Shown piece by piece: positions 1-6,932 of a stretch of DNA of 7,075 nucleotides. The translations under genes were made by a program, and so were the position numbers. This DNA is from Alphaproteobacteria bacterium. Lineage in GTDB: Bacteria; Pseudomonadota; Alphaproteobacteria; UBA6615. The stretch covers positions 1-7,075 of the forward strand of contig JAQWSA010000048.1 in the NCBI GenBank assembly GCA_029243445.1, in the 5' to 3' direction. Position 1 is the stretch's first letter. Each line of letters starts with the position of its first letter. The notes under the pieces are model-generated. The model ran no database searches. It was not told the origin of the DNA and saw only the letters and a program-made list of their open reading frames with translations.

Positions 1-729
1 ATGGACTATGCTGGTGCAGATACGCAAGGAGCTATAGGTTATATGTTCCAAAGAGCGATGCGTAACGAAATGAAAAAGCGAGGAATTGACCGCAATGCAA
101 TTGCTGTGGTTACTCAAATACTAGTTGATCGTAATGATAAGGCCTTTTCAAATCCTGCCAAACCAATCGGCTCTTTCATGGATGAGCTCACCGCCCATCA
201 ACACGCTTCTAAACATGGCTGGGTAGTACGCAAGGAAGGAGATCGCGGTTGGCGTAGAGTAGTAGCCTCACCAAAACCTATTGCAATACTAGATATTAAA
301 GCCATCGAAACACTAGTAGAAAGTAATTATATAGTTATAGCTTGCGGAGGTGGCGGCATTCCGGTTTATGAAGATACTGAAGGCAATATACAAGGAATAG
401 AAGCAGTAATAGATAAGGACTTCGCATCAGGGTTACTGGCGCAGCAACTCATTGCTGATTTATTTATTATTACTACCGAGGTAGAAAAAGTAGCTATTAA
501 CTTTGGTAAGAAAAATCAACTTTGGCTTGATAAAATATCAATAAAAGAAGCACACGAACACCTTAAAAATGGTCAGTTTCCAGATGGAAATATGGGACCA
601 AAAATAAACTCTATACTAAAATTTATAGATGCCGGCGGAAAGGCGGGTATAATTACTAATCCACCTAATCTAGGGCGTGCATTAAAGCAGGAAACTGGAA
701 CTTGGATTGTTGCAGATGATACATCTTAA
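1..729 (+). CDS. arcC: Carbamate kinase, 5'-truncated by the window edge
   Basis: Amino-acid-kinase-fold enzyme of the carbamate kinase family, which reversibly transfers phosphate between ATP/carbamate and ADP/carbamoyl phosphate in the cytoplasm, often as the last ATP-yielding step of arginine, allantoin or related nitrogen catabolism. The visible 242 residues hold the family hallmarks: GADTQGAIGYM near residues 5-15, NPAKPIG at 51-57, WRRVVASPKP at 84-93, the glycine-rich GGGGIPV at 116-122, EAVIDKD at 134-140 and GNMGPK at 196-201. Carbamate kinases are about 310 residues, so roughly 70 N-terminal residues, including the first nucleotide-binding glycine loop, lie before the window. The ATG at base 1 aligns inside the family and is probably an internal Met, not the start. 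The reading frame is intact to its TAA. Its pathway partners would be upstream and are not visible. Family assignment is firm; the symbol arcC is by family only. Confidence 0.93.
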   Translation: MDYAGADTQGAIGYMFQRAMRNEMKKRGIDRNAIAVVTQILVDRNDKAFSNPAKPIGSFMDELTAHQHASKHGWVVRKEGDRGWRRVVASPKPIAILDIKAIETLVESNYIVIACGGGGIPVYEDTEGNIQGIEAVIDKDFASGLLAQQLIADLFIITTEVEKVAINFGKKNQLWLDKISIKEAHEHLKNGQFPDGNMGPKINSILKFIDAGGKAGIITNPPNLGRALKQETGTWIVADDTS

Positions 730-782
730 AAACTTCTATTTTAGTACCGTAAGGTAAATTAAATAAATATTCATCCATAATC

Positions 783-831
783 CCCTAGATAGTCTAAAAT
801 TAAATCTGATATGATTTATCTCCCTAGATAG
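783..831. repeat. Direct repeat CCCTAGATAG, two copies in the convergent gap
   Basis: The ten bases CCCTAGATAG occur at 783-792 and 822-831, starts 39 bases apart, in the gap between the carbamate kinase and DctP genes. The second copy also forms an inverted repeat TATCT-CCCT-AGATA at 817-830. A version with one mismatch, CCCTGGATAG, lies at 6924-6933 upstream of the hydrolase gene. Both neighbouring genes end here, so an operator role is unlikely at this place. The rest of the 129-base gap (730-858) shows no small gene and no convincing intrinsic terminator. Confidence 0.5.
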
Positions 832-858
832 CCTTTTCTCGTTCCTTAGTTAAAACAC

Positions 859-1776
859 TTAAAGCATTTCAAACATTTTATCTCCAAAAATATCACGGGC
901 TTCTTTTTTCAGCGGATTCACGCTATCAACAAATCGAGCGTTTTGTTCTGTATTAAGTTCTATAATCTCACAGCCTTCACCTTCAATTTCTCGTCGCGCC
1001 ACCTCTTCTTCTTCAACTGCTAAACCACGTTGAAATTCTATTGATTCCGGAATAATTTCTTCTAACCGAGAACGCAATTCCTCGGGCCATTCGTCAATAC
1101 TATTACGGTGAGCCCATAGCCCTCGCGAAAGATAAAAGTGACTACTCAGAGTATGAAAACGATGATATTTGTGAACTTTATATGTGGCAGTATTAGCCAG
1201 TGGGTTTTCTTGAGCATCCAGAGTGCCTGCTTTAATCATAGCAATAGCCTCTGTTAGATCCATTTGAATTGGATTAGCTCCCAAAAGTTCAAATGTACGA
1301 GAATGAATATCGCTAGATAACATTCTAATTTTCATTCCAGCTAAATCTTCGGGTTTATTAACTGGGCGTAGTCGGTTTGAAATATGACGAAAACCATTCT
1401 CAAAAAACCCTAGTACCCTAAAGTTATATTCACTCTCTATACATCTCATAAGATGCTTCCCTAGCTCTCCATCAAATGCAGAACGAGCGGAAGCTAAATC
1501 AGGAAAAAGAAATGGTTGATCAACAAAGCCTAGTTCCGGAACTCTCTTGGTTAGATAACTTGTAGATTGATATGAAATTGTTAGGACACCGCTTTCCGTC
1601 AGCCACATTATATCACTAGATAGATAACCAAAATCCATAATGTTCCATATGTATTTTATATCAACCAGATCGCTAAATTCTTTTTCCAGTCTGTCACCGA
1701 TAAATTTTAGAGCCCGACTATGCGTAGTTGTTGAAGGCCCATAGCCACCCAGGCGAATTTGTATTACTTCAGTCAT
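859..1776 (-). CDS. DctP-family TRAP solute-binding protein lacking a visible signal peptide
   Basis: A 305-residue protein of the DctP/SiaP family, normally the periplasmic binding subunit of TRAP transporters for carboxylate-bearing solutes. Signatures are clear: NRLRPVNKPEDLAGMKIRM at residues 134-152, where Arg151 matches the arginine that clamps the ligand carboxylate in SiaP-like proteins, then LLGANPIQMDLTEA at 164-177 and GTLDAQENPLAN at 184-195. The chosen start (ATG at 1776) has AAGGTG six bases before it; an in-frame ATG at 1818 would add 14 residues but has no ribosome site and abuts a TATAAT box. With either start the N-terminus runs straight into the first domain strand (VIQIRLGGYG) with no hydrophobic export segment, although relatives usually carry one. 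No DctQ or DctM membrane subunit lies in the window. It is divergent from the dehydrogenase unit, 98 bases apart. Fold is certain; a role in transport rather than cytoplasmic ligand binding is not. Confidence 0.9.
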   Translation of the reverse strand: MTEVIQIRLGGYGPSTTTHSRALKFIGDRLEKEFSDLVDIKYIWNIMDFGYLSSDIMWLTESGVLTISYQSTSYLTKRVPELGFVDQPFLFPDLASARSAFDGELGKHLMRCIESEYNFRVLGFFENGFRHISNRLRPVNKPEDLAGMKIRMLSSDIHSRTFELLGANPIQMDLTEAIAMIKAGTLDAQENPLANTATYKVHKYHRFHTLSSHFYLSRGLWAHRNSIDEWPEELRSRLEEIIPESIEFQRGLAVEEEEVARREIEGEGCEIIELNTEQNARFVDSVNPLKKEARDIFGDKMFEML

Positions 1777-1782
1777 ATTTAA

Positions 1783-1788
1783 CACCTT
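1783..1788 (-). promoter_or_regulatory. Ribosome binding site fixing the DctP gene start
   Basis: On the minus strand AAGGTG is followed by TTAAAT and then ATG at 1776. It matches part of the AGGAGGTGA consensus at a normal spacing of six bases. The alternative upstream ATG at 1818 has no such site, so this element decides the start. Confidence 0.7.
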
Positions 1789-1819
1789 AATTATTAAATT
1801 ATTAAAGTAGCGATCCATA

Positions 1820-1825
1820 ATTATA
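1820..1825 (-). promoter_or_regulatory. Candidate -10 box for the DctP gene in the divergent region
   Basis: A perfect TATAAT reads on the minus strand at 1825 to 1820, about 44 bases before the chosen ATG at 1776, giving a plausible leader of under 40 bases. I see no good -35 hexamer at 16-18 bases further upstream. For the opposite strand, TATGAT at 1828-1833 is a possible -10 for the dehydrogenase unit, also without a clear -35. The 1777-1874 region probably holds both promoters and any shared operator; CGATC (1811-1815) and GATCG (1845-1849) are inverted but far apart. Confidence 0.35.
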
Positions 1826-1874
1826 GATATGATAGTCTTTTATTGATCGTCGTCATACAGTGTAGGAGGTAAAA

Positions 1875-2954
1875 ATGCATAGAGAGCATCTAGGAATTGC
1901 GGTGATAGGTTGCGGACGCATCGGTACTTTACGAGCAAGTCTAGCTTCACGATATCCAGGAGTTAACTTCCTCGCAGTATCTGACAAAGACAAACATCGC
2001 GCCGATATATTATCACAACGTGTCGGCGCTAACCTTAGTACAGACGATAACCTTGAGGCGATAAATCACCCTGACGTTAATACCGTTATTGTGTCGACAC
2101 CGGAACATGACCATAGAGAAGCAATCGTCCAAGCGCTCGAAGCTGGAAAACCCGTTCTTATTGAAAAGCCAATAGCCCTTACTTTAGAAGACGCTGATGC
2201 CATTATTGAAGCAGCTCGAAGTACAGGAACTGAATTTCGCGTTGGGTATTCCCGTCGCCATGAAAGACGTTGGATGCTAGCTAAAGAACAACTTCTGCAA
2301 GGTCGTTTAGGAGAAGTACTAGGTATTCAATCTCGGGTCTACAACTCAAGAGCTCAAATGCTACAAATACTCGAGCGGTCTCCCAAAGCAACACCGGTTT
2401 TGGACGTGCTAACCTATTATGTTGACATGGCTTGTTGGTATCTTGAAGGTATCCGTCCAGTAGAAGTTATTGCTCGCTCTCATGGCAAAGTATTTTCTAA
2501 TATGGGCTATGATGTTGATGATATTACTTGGGCAATTATTACCTTTGAAAACGGCGCTATTGTTAATCTAGGAATTTGTTATGCACTACCAGCAAAATAC
2601 CCGTCGGTTGGACAAAGTTCACGCTTTGAAGTTTTAGGAGATGAAGGCGTAATCCTGCTTGATGCAGATAACAAAGACAGCCTATTATATACTGACAACG
2701 GAGCACCACATACCTACGTTCCTGATCATAATATCAATCTTATGTTCATGCAGACAACATCGGCAGCTGATTTTGCTGTGGGTGATTATTGGGGTGCCTT
2801 GGCCAATGAATCTCGTTCCTGGTTTGACCATCTCATTACCGGACAAGAAATCCCTCATGCCACCCCCACTGAAGCACGTCTTACCCTTGAAGTTACGCTA
2901 GCTATAGAAGAATCTGCTAAAACAGGACAACCTGTTTTCCTGAAAAGCACCTAA
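1875..2954 (+). CDS. Gfo/Idh/MocA-family oxidoreductase, first of the pair
   Basis: A 359-residue NAD(P)-dependent sugar or polyol dehydrogenase of the Gfo/Idh/MocA superfamily, which includes inositol 2-dehydrogenases and glucose-fructose oxidoreductase. An N-terminal Rossmann domain starts with AVIGCGRIG (GCGRIG at 12-17); Asp37 at the end of the second strand suggests NAD rather than NADP. The conserved EKP with its catalytic-type lysine is at 97-99. The C-terminal alpha/beta domain follows from about residue 125. The usual catalytic HxxD appears as Tyr181-Tyr-Val-Asp184, so the His is replaced by Tyr. An AGGAGGT site at 1864-1870 lies four bases before the ATG. It is the first gene of a probable three-gene transcript, 38 bases before the GMC gene. 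Cytoplasmic, with no signal peptide. The superfamily is sure; substrate and whether it dehydrogenates, isomerises or reduces are unknown. Confidence 0.9.
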   Translation: MHREHLGIAVIGCGRIGTLRASLASRYPGVNFLAVSDKDKHRADILSQRVGANLSTDDNLEAINHPDVNTVIVSTPEHDHREAIVQALEAGKPVLIEKPIALTLEDADAIIEAARSTGTEFRVGYSRRHERRWMLAKEQLLQGRLGEVLGIQSRVYNSRAQMLQILERSPKATPVLDVLTYYVDMACWYLEGIRPVEVIARSHGKVFSNMGYDVDDITWAIITFENGAIVNLGICYALPAKYPSVGQSSRFEVLGDEGVILLDADNKDSLLYTDNGAPHTYVPDHNINLMFMQTTSAADFAVGDYWGALANESRSWFDHLITGQEIPHATPTEARLTLEVTLAIEESAKTGQPVFLKST

Positions 2955-2978
2955 CAAATTAAAAAAAAAATATCTATT

Positions 2979-2983
2979 AGGAG
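2979..2983 (+). promoter_or_regulatory. AGGAG ribosome binding site for a CTG-initiated GMC gene
   Basis: AGGAG at 2979-2983 is nine bases before CTG at 2993 and is the only strong ribosome site near the GMC N-terminus. The frame has a TAG at 2978-2980, and no ATG, GTG or TTG occurs between that stop and the FAD-binding motif, so this site points to the CTG. A run of ten A (2961-2970) lies just upstream. Confidence 0.65.
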
Positions 2984-2992
2984 TTACCTCCA

Positions 2993-4609
2993 CTGAAAAA
3001 GAAAATTAAACAATTTAATTATATTATTGTTGGAGCTGGCAGTGCGGGTTGTGTTCTAGCGAATCGTTTGACTGCCTCTGAACGCAACCATGTATTACTG
3101 CTCGAAGCCGGTGGACAGGACAATAGTCCCTGGATTCATATTCCTCTAGGTTATGGAAAGCATTTTACAAACCCAAAAGTAAATTGGCTTTATAACAATG
3201 AACCTGACTCAGAAACAGCATATAGAAAAATTGCGCAACCTCGTGGAAAAGTCATCGGCGGTTCTAGTTCAATCAATGGCCTAGTATATATTCGTGGCCA
3301 GCGAGAGGATTATGATCATTGGTGCCAATTAGGAAATATAGGCTGGAGCTATCAAGATGTACTTCCTTACTTTCGCAAATCAGAAGATCAGGAACGTGGT
3401 GCAGATGAATACCATGGGGTTGGGGGGCCTTTAGCAGTCTCAGATCCAAGCGATCCTCATCCTTTATGTGAAGCATTTATTGAGGCAGCTGAACAATCAG
3501 GATATCGACGTACTAATGATTTTAATGGACTAAATCATGAAGGATTTGGATATTTGCAGTTAACCACTCGCAATGGTCGTCGATCAAGCACATCAACCGG
3601 TTATTTAAAGGTTGCAAAGAAACGAAAAAACTTAACCGTAGTCAAAAATGCTCATGCAACCCGCATTTTGTTTGATGGCTCTAGAGCAGTGGGTATAGAA
3701 TACCTGCGTAATGGAAAAAAACACATCTCTAAAGCAAACCGTGAAGTGATATTGTCGAGTGGAGCTATAAATACACCACAATTAATGATGCTCTCTGGTT
3801 TAGGAGAAGCCTCAGAACTAAAAAAACATGGGATAGAAGTAATAGCCAATATCCCAGAAGTTGGGCTCAATTTACAGGATCATTATAATGGAAGATTAAT
3901 GTATCGTTGCAATCAACCCATTACCTTAAATGATACCCTTAATAGTAAATTACTGAGTATTTATGAAGGATCGCGTTATATCTTCAAACGCAAAGGATTC
4001 CTAACTATGGGGGCGTCATATGCTGCAGGTTTTTTTCGTACAGATCCAGCATTAGCCTCACCTGACATTCAAGCCGGTTTAGCTTTATTTAGTACCGATA
4101 AAGTAGGAGAGGGCCTTCATCCATTTTCTGGTTTTTCCGTAATAGTAAGGCTTTTGCGCCCAGAAAGCAGAGGGAATATATCGCTCAACGGAACTAACCC
4201 ACTAGACGCCCCAGCGATACATCCAAACTTTCTTCACAGCACAAATGATCGGAATAACTTAGTAGCTGGTTTTAAAGCCATGCGCGAAGTACTAAAATCA
4301 CCAGCAATAAATAAATTTATACAAAGCGAATACGCTCCTGGGAAGTCAATAGCTAGTGATTCAGACCTTCTAGAGTTTTTACGACAAAAAGGAGGCACAA
4401 GTTTTCACCCAGTAGGAACTTGTCGTATGGGTACCGACAATAAGGCAGTTGTGGATTGCCGACTTCGTGTAAATGGGATTAAAAACCTGCGTGTTGTCGA
4501 TGCCTCTATTATGCCAACTATTGTATCTGGAAACACTAATGCACCAACTATTATGATAGCTGAAAAAGCTGCCGATATGATTTTGGAAGACTTAAAACAA
4601 TTAAGCTAA
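2993..4609 (+). CDS. GMC-family FAD-dependent alcohol dehydrogenase, CTG start
   Basis: A 538-residue glucose-methanol-choline oxidoreductase resembling choline/alcohol dehydrogenases; such enzymes oxidise an alcohol using FAD. Features: the FAD-binding IIVGAGSAGCVLANRL with GAGSAG at 14-19, LLLEAGG at 35-41 with Glu38 for the adenosine ribose, the GMC signature 1 RGKVIGGSSSIN at 84-95, signature 2 around SGAINTPQLMMLSGLG from 256, catalytic His472 in FHPVGTCRMG, and GNTNAPTIMIAEKAAD near the end with the second active-site Asn at about 514-516. The start is set by AGGAG at 2979-2983 and is CTG; beginning at the first in-frame TTG (3068) would give 513 residues and delete the FAD glycine motif. 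Full length fits the family (about 530-560). It lies between two Gfo/Idh genes, 38 and 25 bases from them, so it is probably co-expressed. The motif set resembles BetA, but no betaine genes are present and the substrate is open. Confidence 0.92.
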   Translation: MKKKIKQFNYIIVGAGSAGCVLANRLTASERNHVLLLEAGGQDNSPWIHIPLGYGKHFTNPKVNWLYNNEPDSETAYRKIAQPRGKVIGGSSSINGLVYIRGQREDYDHWCQLGNIGWSYQDVLPYFRKSEDQERGADEYHGVGGPLAVSDPSDPHPLCEAFIEAAEQSGYRRTNDFNGLNHEGFGYLQLTTRNGRRSSTSTGYLKVAKKRKNLTVVKNAHATRILFDGSRAVGIEYLRNGKKHISKANREVILSSGAINTPQLMMLSGLGEASELKKHGIEVIANIPEVGLNLQDHYNGRLMYRCNQPITLNDTLNSKLLSIYEGSRYIFKRKGFLTMGASYAAGFFRTDPALASPDIQAGLALFSTDKVGEGLHPFSGFSVIVRLLRPESRGNISLNGTNPLDAPAIHPNFLHSTNDRNNLVAGFKAMREVLKSPAINKFIQSEYAPGKSIASDSDLLEFLRQKGGTSFHPVGTCRMGTDNKAVVDCRLRVNGIKNLRVVDASIMPTIVSGNTNAPTIMIAEKAADMILEDLKQLS

Positions 4610-4617
4610 TACAGTTA

Positions 4618-4630
4618 ATTTTGTGGAGAT
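4618..4630 (+). promoter_or_regulatory. Ribosome binding site leader for the second Gfo/Idh gene
   Basis: The bases ATTTTGTGGAGAT contain GGAG at 4625-4628, six bases before GTG at 4635. The same 13 bases recur at 7035-7047, also exactly four bases before a start codon. This supports GTG 4635 over the in-frame GTG at 4623, which would sit inside the ribosome site itself. Confidence 0.65.
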
Positions 4631-4634
4631 TATA

Positions 4635-5666
4635 GTGTCGTATAAAAAAATTAACGTTGCGGTAATTGGTGCTGGTTGGGTTGGTGGAATTCGTGCAAAT
4701 GCTTGTGCAAGCTCTCCATTGGTTAATGAATTGCATATCGCAGAAATAAACCTAGATAGGGGACAAAAAATTGCTGATTATAGTAAAGCAACTAGTTTAA
4801 CTACTAACTGGAAAAATTTGATTAACAATAAATCGGTTGATGCAATTATAATAGCCTCAACTCCGGAATCGGAACGATTCCCAATAGTGCGAGCGGCGTT
4901 AGAAGCTAAGAAACACGTAATGATTGAAAAACCTATAGCTCCAACATTAAGGGAGGCCGATGAAGCAATAAAACTTATAGAAGTTAATAACCTTAAATTT
5001 ACGATAGGGTACACAAGGCGGTTTGACCCCAAATACGCCTTCATAAATAAAAGCTTAAAATCTGGAAGATTAGGTCAACCCGTGACTTGTCTTATAAGTC
5101 GTAATATCACTCGTGAGATAGGAAATAAGATTAAAGGTCGAAGCAAAATGTCGCCTGCTGCTATGGGGGGGACACATTCAATTGATTTTCTTCTTTGGTG
5201 TTTACAACCGCGTCTCCCAGTGAAAGTTTATTCCCAACAAGCAGGAAAATTACTTAATAAAACTAGCAAAACCCCTGATCATCAGTGGATAATAGTTACA
5301 ATGGATGATGGAACTACAATAACCGCCGGGTCTGGTTGGGTTTTACCATTGGGCCAACCACAATATTCACAAAGCTGGATTGAAGTGATTGGCACTGAAG
5401 GGTCTCTTACTGTCGATGATACTCATCGCGAAGTTAGTGTAAATACAACAAAATATGGTATTCGGTATCCTTTATCCTCTATGCCTGGCGAACAAGTTGA
5501 TCACGTATTTGCTGGGGCTATGGTAGATGAAACACTTCACTTTCTTGATGCCGTAGCCAATGACAAGTCTGTCTTAGCAACGGCTCAAGAAGCTCGGATA
5601 GTAATGGAAGTTACTATAGCGGCGGATCTATCCGCAGAAAGTGGAGAAGCTATTTACCTAAATTAA
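4635..5666 (+). CDS. Gfo/Idh/MocA-family oxidoreductase, second of the pair
   Basis: A 343-residue protein of the Gfo/Idh/MocA superfamily. The Rossmann domain begins NVAVIGAGWVGGIRA (GAGWVG at 12-17), with Glu37 after the second strand suggesting NAD preference. IASTPES is at 73-79, the EKP motif at 98-100 and GYTRRFDPKY at 125-134. The catalytic-type HxxD is present as His181 and Asp184, but the acidic residue four places before the His in many relatives is Met177. It uses a GTG start with GGAG six bases before it; an earlier GTG at 4623 would add four residues but overlaps the ribosome site. It is the last gene of the probable three-gene unit and ends 20 bases from the convergent hydrolase gene. 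It is clearly diverged from the first Gfo/Idh protein, so this is not a recent duplication. Substrate unknown; oxidation of a polyol or sugar is inferred from family and context. Confidence 0.9.
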   Translation: MSYKKINVAVIGAGWVGGIRANACASSPLVNELHIAEINLDRGQKIADYSKATSLTTNWKNLINNKSVDAIIIASTPESERFPIVRAALEAKKHVMIEKPIAPTLREADEAIKLIEVNNLKFTIGYTRRFDPKYAFINKSLKSGRLGQPVTCLISRNITREIGNKIKGRSKMSPAAMGGTHSIDFLLWCLQPRLPVKVYSQQAGKLLNKTSKTPDHQWIIVTMDDGTTITAGSGWVLPLGQPQYSQSWIEVIGTEGSLTVDDTHREVSVNTTKYGIRYPLSSMPGEQVDHVFAGAMVDETLHFLDAVANDKSVLATAQEARIVMEVTIAADLSAESGEAIYLN

Positions 5667-5686
5667 TTGTTTAAATCTTTTTCTTA

Positions 5687-6895
5687 TTATCCATGATGAT
5701 AATCAGAGATAGTCGTACCACCTTCAACATAGACTGATTGATTATAATCATTAGGACGCCCTTGCATAAGGCTTGTATACAACCAATCCGCCATACCAGG
5801 ATAAATTTCTCCAGAAACCTCGCCCATAGGATGAAATACGCCCTCATAGAGCCAAAGTTCGCTAGGTCCGCCTAAGTTTTCTCTAAATACCTTTATGTCT
5901 TCTGGCGGACATAATTCATCCATGTCTCCTGCAACTAGCAAATGAGGGACTTTCAGTCGTTTAGCAACATCTGGTAGATATTCCATTCGTTTAATAAAAT
6001 CATCAAATTCACTTTCAATTTCATAACCGGCCATATACATAAAAATACGTTTAAAATTTGGTTGAGCATGCTCAAATATCATTTCAAAACTGCCAACATT
6101 AGCCATTTGACCGCATACAGCCTTAATTCTTGTATCATTTGCTGCGACCTGAACACCCCATCTTGAACCCATACTAAAACCTAGTAAACCTATCCGACTC
6201 TCATCAACCTCAGGCTGACTTACTAACCAATCAAGAACCGCTGATGCTGCCTTAGGATAGTTGTCTTCTGTTTGCCAAACACCGTTTGCATTGCACTCTC
6301 CCTGACCCGGACCATCCATAGAACAGATATTCATACCTCTAACTGTATAATCATTATTATATGGATTAGGCACGTCTTCTTTTACTTGGTCCATTCCCGG
6401 TAAAAAAAGTACTGTAGGCTTTGGACCATCTCCCGGTGCTTTATGTAAAATACAATGTGTGGCCTGGTTTGGAAGAAATTCCAAAGATTTCTTCTCCATT
6501 GAGCCCCTAGAAAATTCTATAACCTTATCAAAACATCTATATAGTCCAGCAAACCATCTAATCTTCTGTTCATTGCCATGTATAGGCACCATATGTTGGG
6601 CTCGGCCATAGCATATAGCAGCCCGATGGTAGAGCTGTCTTGCTGTAACATCACGATTATTGTTTTCAGCAGATACAGCCATTTTCTCAAGTACTTCAGC
6701 ACGTTTTGCCCAAGCCTTAGGAAAAGATCTTCGCCCAGTTACCTTACTATAAACTGCTTCTAAATCTTGCATCTTATAACCACGCTCTAGACGAGCGCCC
6801 ATTATCCCAGGATGCAAAACATCCTCATTATCTGATAACATTAGAAAATTATCAAAAATCCACCCCTGGTCGGCTCGTAGTTGTGGCTTTGCCAT
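5687..6895 (-). CDS. Alpha/beta hydrolase, FrsA / dihydroxypseudooxynicotine hydrolase-like
   Basis: A 402-residue serine hydrolase with a helical N-terminal cap (about residues 1-150) and a C-terminal alpha/beta-hydrolase core. The nucleophile elbow is GFSMG at 239-243 (Ser241). VAGDMDELCPP at 321-331 supplies the likely acid, Asp326, and His355 in VFHPMGE completes the triad. LFLPGMDQ (164-171) is in the oxyanion-hole position, and DGPGQGE (194-200) is typical of the group that includes FrsA and 2,6-dihydroxypseudooxynicotine hydrolase, a C-C bond hydrolase from nicotine breakdown. Length and cap fit that group. There is no signal peptide, so it is probably cytoplasmic. AGGAGA lies nine bases upstream of the ATG (AGGAG at 6910 to 6906). 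It is convergent with the dehydrogenase unit and divergent from the gene at the right edge. The substrate is unknown: cleavage of a diketone or ester made by the neighbouring oxidoreductases is possible but only inferred. The C-terminal tail after residue 380 is polar. Confidence 0.85.
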   Translation of the reverse strand: MAKPQLRADQGWIFDNFLMLSDNEDVLHPGIMGARLERGYKMQDLEAVYSKVTGRRSFPKAWAKRAEVLEKMAVSAENNNRDVTARQLYHRAAICYGRAQHMVPIHGNEQKIRWFAGLYRCFDKVIEFSRGSMEKKSLEFLPNQATHCILHKAPGDGPKPTVLFLPGMDQVKEDVPNPYNNDYTVRGMNICSMDGPGQGECNANGVWQTEDNYPKAASAVLDWLVSQPEVDESRIGLLGFSMGSRWGVQVAANDTRIKAVCGQMANVGSFEMIFEHAQPNFKRIFMYMAGYEIESEFDDFIKRMEYLPDVAKRLKVPHLLVAGDMDELCPPEDIKVFRENLGGPSELWLYEGVFHPMGEVSGEIYPGMADWLYTSLMQGRPNDYNQSVYVEGGTTISDYHHG

Positions 6896-6920
6896 AATTA
6901 TTAATCTCCTATTTATTATT

Positions 6921-6932
6921 TATCCCTGGATA
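6921..6932. promoter_or_regulatory. Small inverted repeat upstream of the hydrolase gene, possible operator
   Basis: TATCC-CT-GGATA is a perfect 5-base inverted repeat with a 2-base spacer. It lies about 25 bases before the hydrolase ATG, between that gene and the candidate promoter on the same strand. It overlaps CCCTGGATAG (6924-6933), a one-mismatch copy of the repeat at 783 and 822. A repressor site is possible, but five-base arms can arise by chance. Confidence 0.3.

Noticed and set aside
745..756. TACC-GTAA-GGTA hairpin after the carbamate kinase stop as a terminator
   Set aside because: Only a four-pair stem and no following T-run, too weak for an intrinsic terminator.
1777..1818. Longer N-terminus of the DctP protein starting at ATG 1818
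   Set aside because: No ribosome site, the ATG abuts a TATAAT box, and the extra 14 residues do not form a signal peptide; AAGGTG supports 1776.
2659..2901. Open frame of 80 codons inside the first Gfo/Idh gene
   Set aside because: It lies wholly within a conserved gene in another frame and has no recognisable domain.
2961..2970. Run of ten A before the GMC gene as a slippage or regulatory element
   Set aside because: Expected in AT-rich intergenic DNA; nothing else suggests function.
3068..3070. TTG at 3068 as the GMC start
   Set aside because: It would remove the FAD-binding GAGSAG motif and has no ribosome site.
3273..3870. Two minus-strand open frames (3273-3476, 3652-3870) opposite the GMC gene
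   Set aside because: Antisense to conserved GMC sequence, low-complexity-looking translations, no ribosome sites noted.
4623..4634. GTG at 4623 as start of the second Gfo/Idh gene
   Set aside because: It overlaps the GGAG ribosome site that serves GTG 4635, and adds only four unconserved residues.
4551..5044. Minus-strand open frames opposite the second Gfo/Idh gene
   Set aside because: Shadows of a well-supported gene, with no family features.
5165..5171. Run of seven G in the second Gfo/Idh gene as a frameshift or phase-variation site
   Set aside because: The frame is intact on both sides and the run encodes a conserved Gly-Gly; no second frame product is evident.
6517..6763. Short open frames on both strands inside the hydrolase gene
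   Set aside because: Wholly inside the conserved hydrolase, with no supporting motifs.
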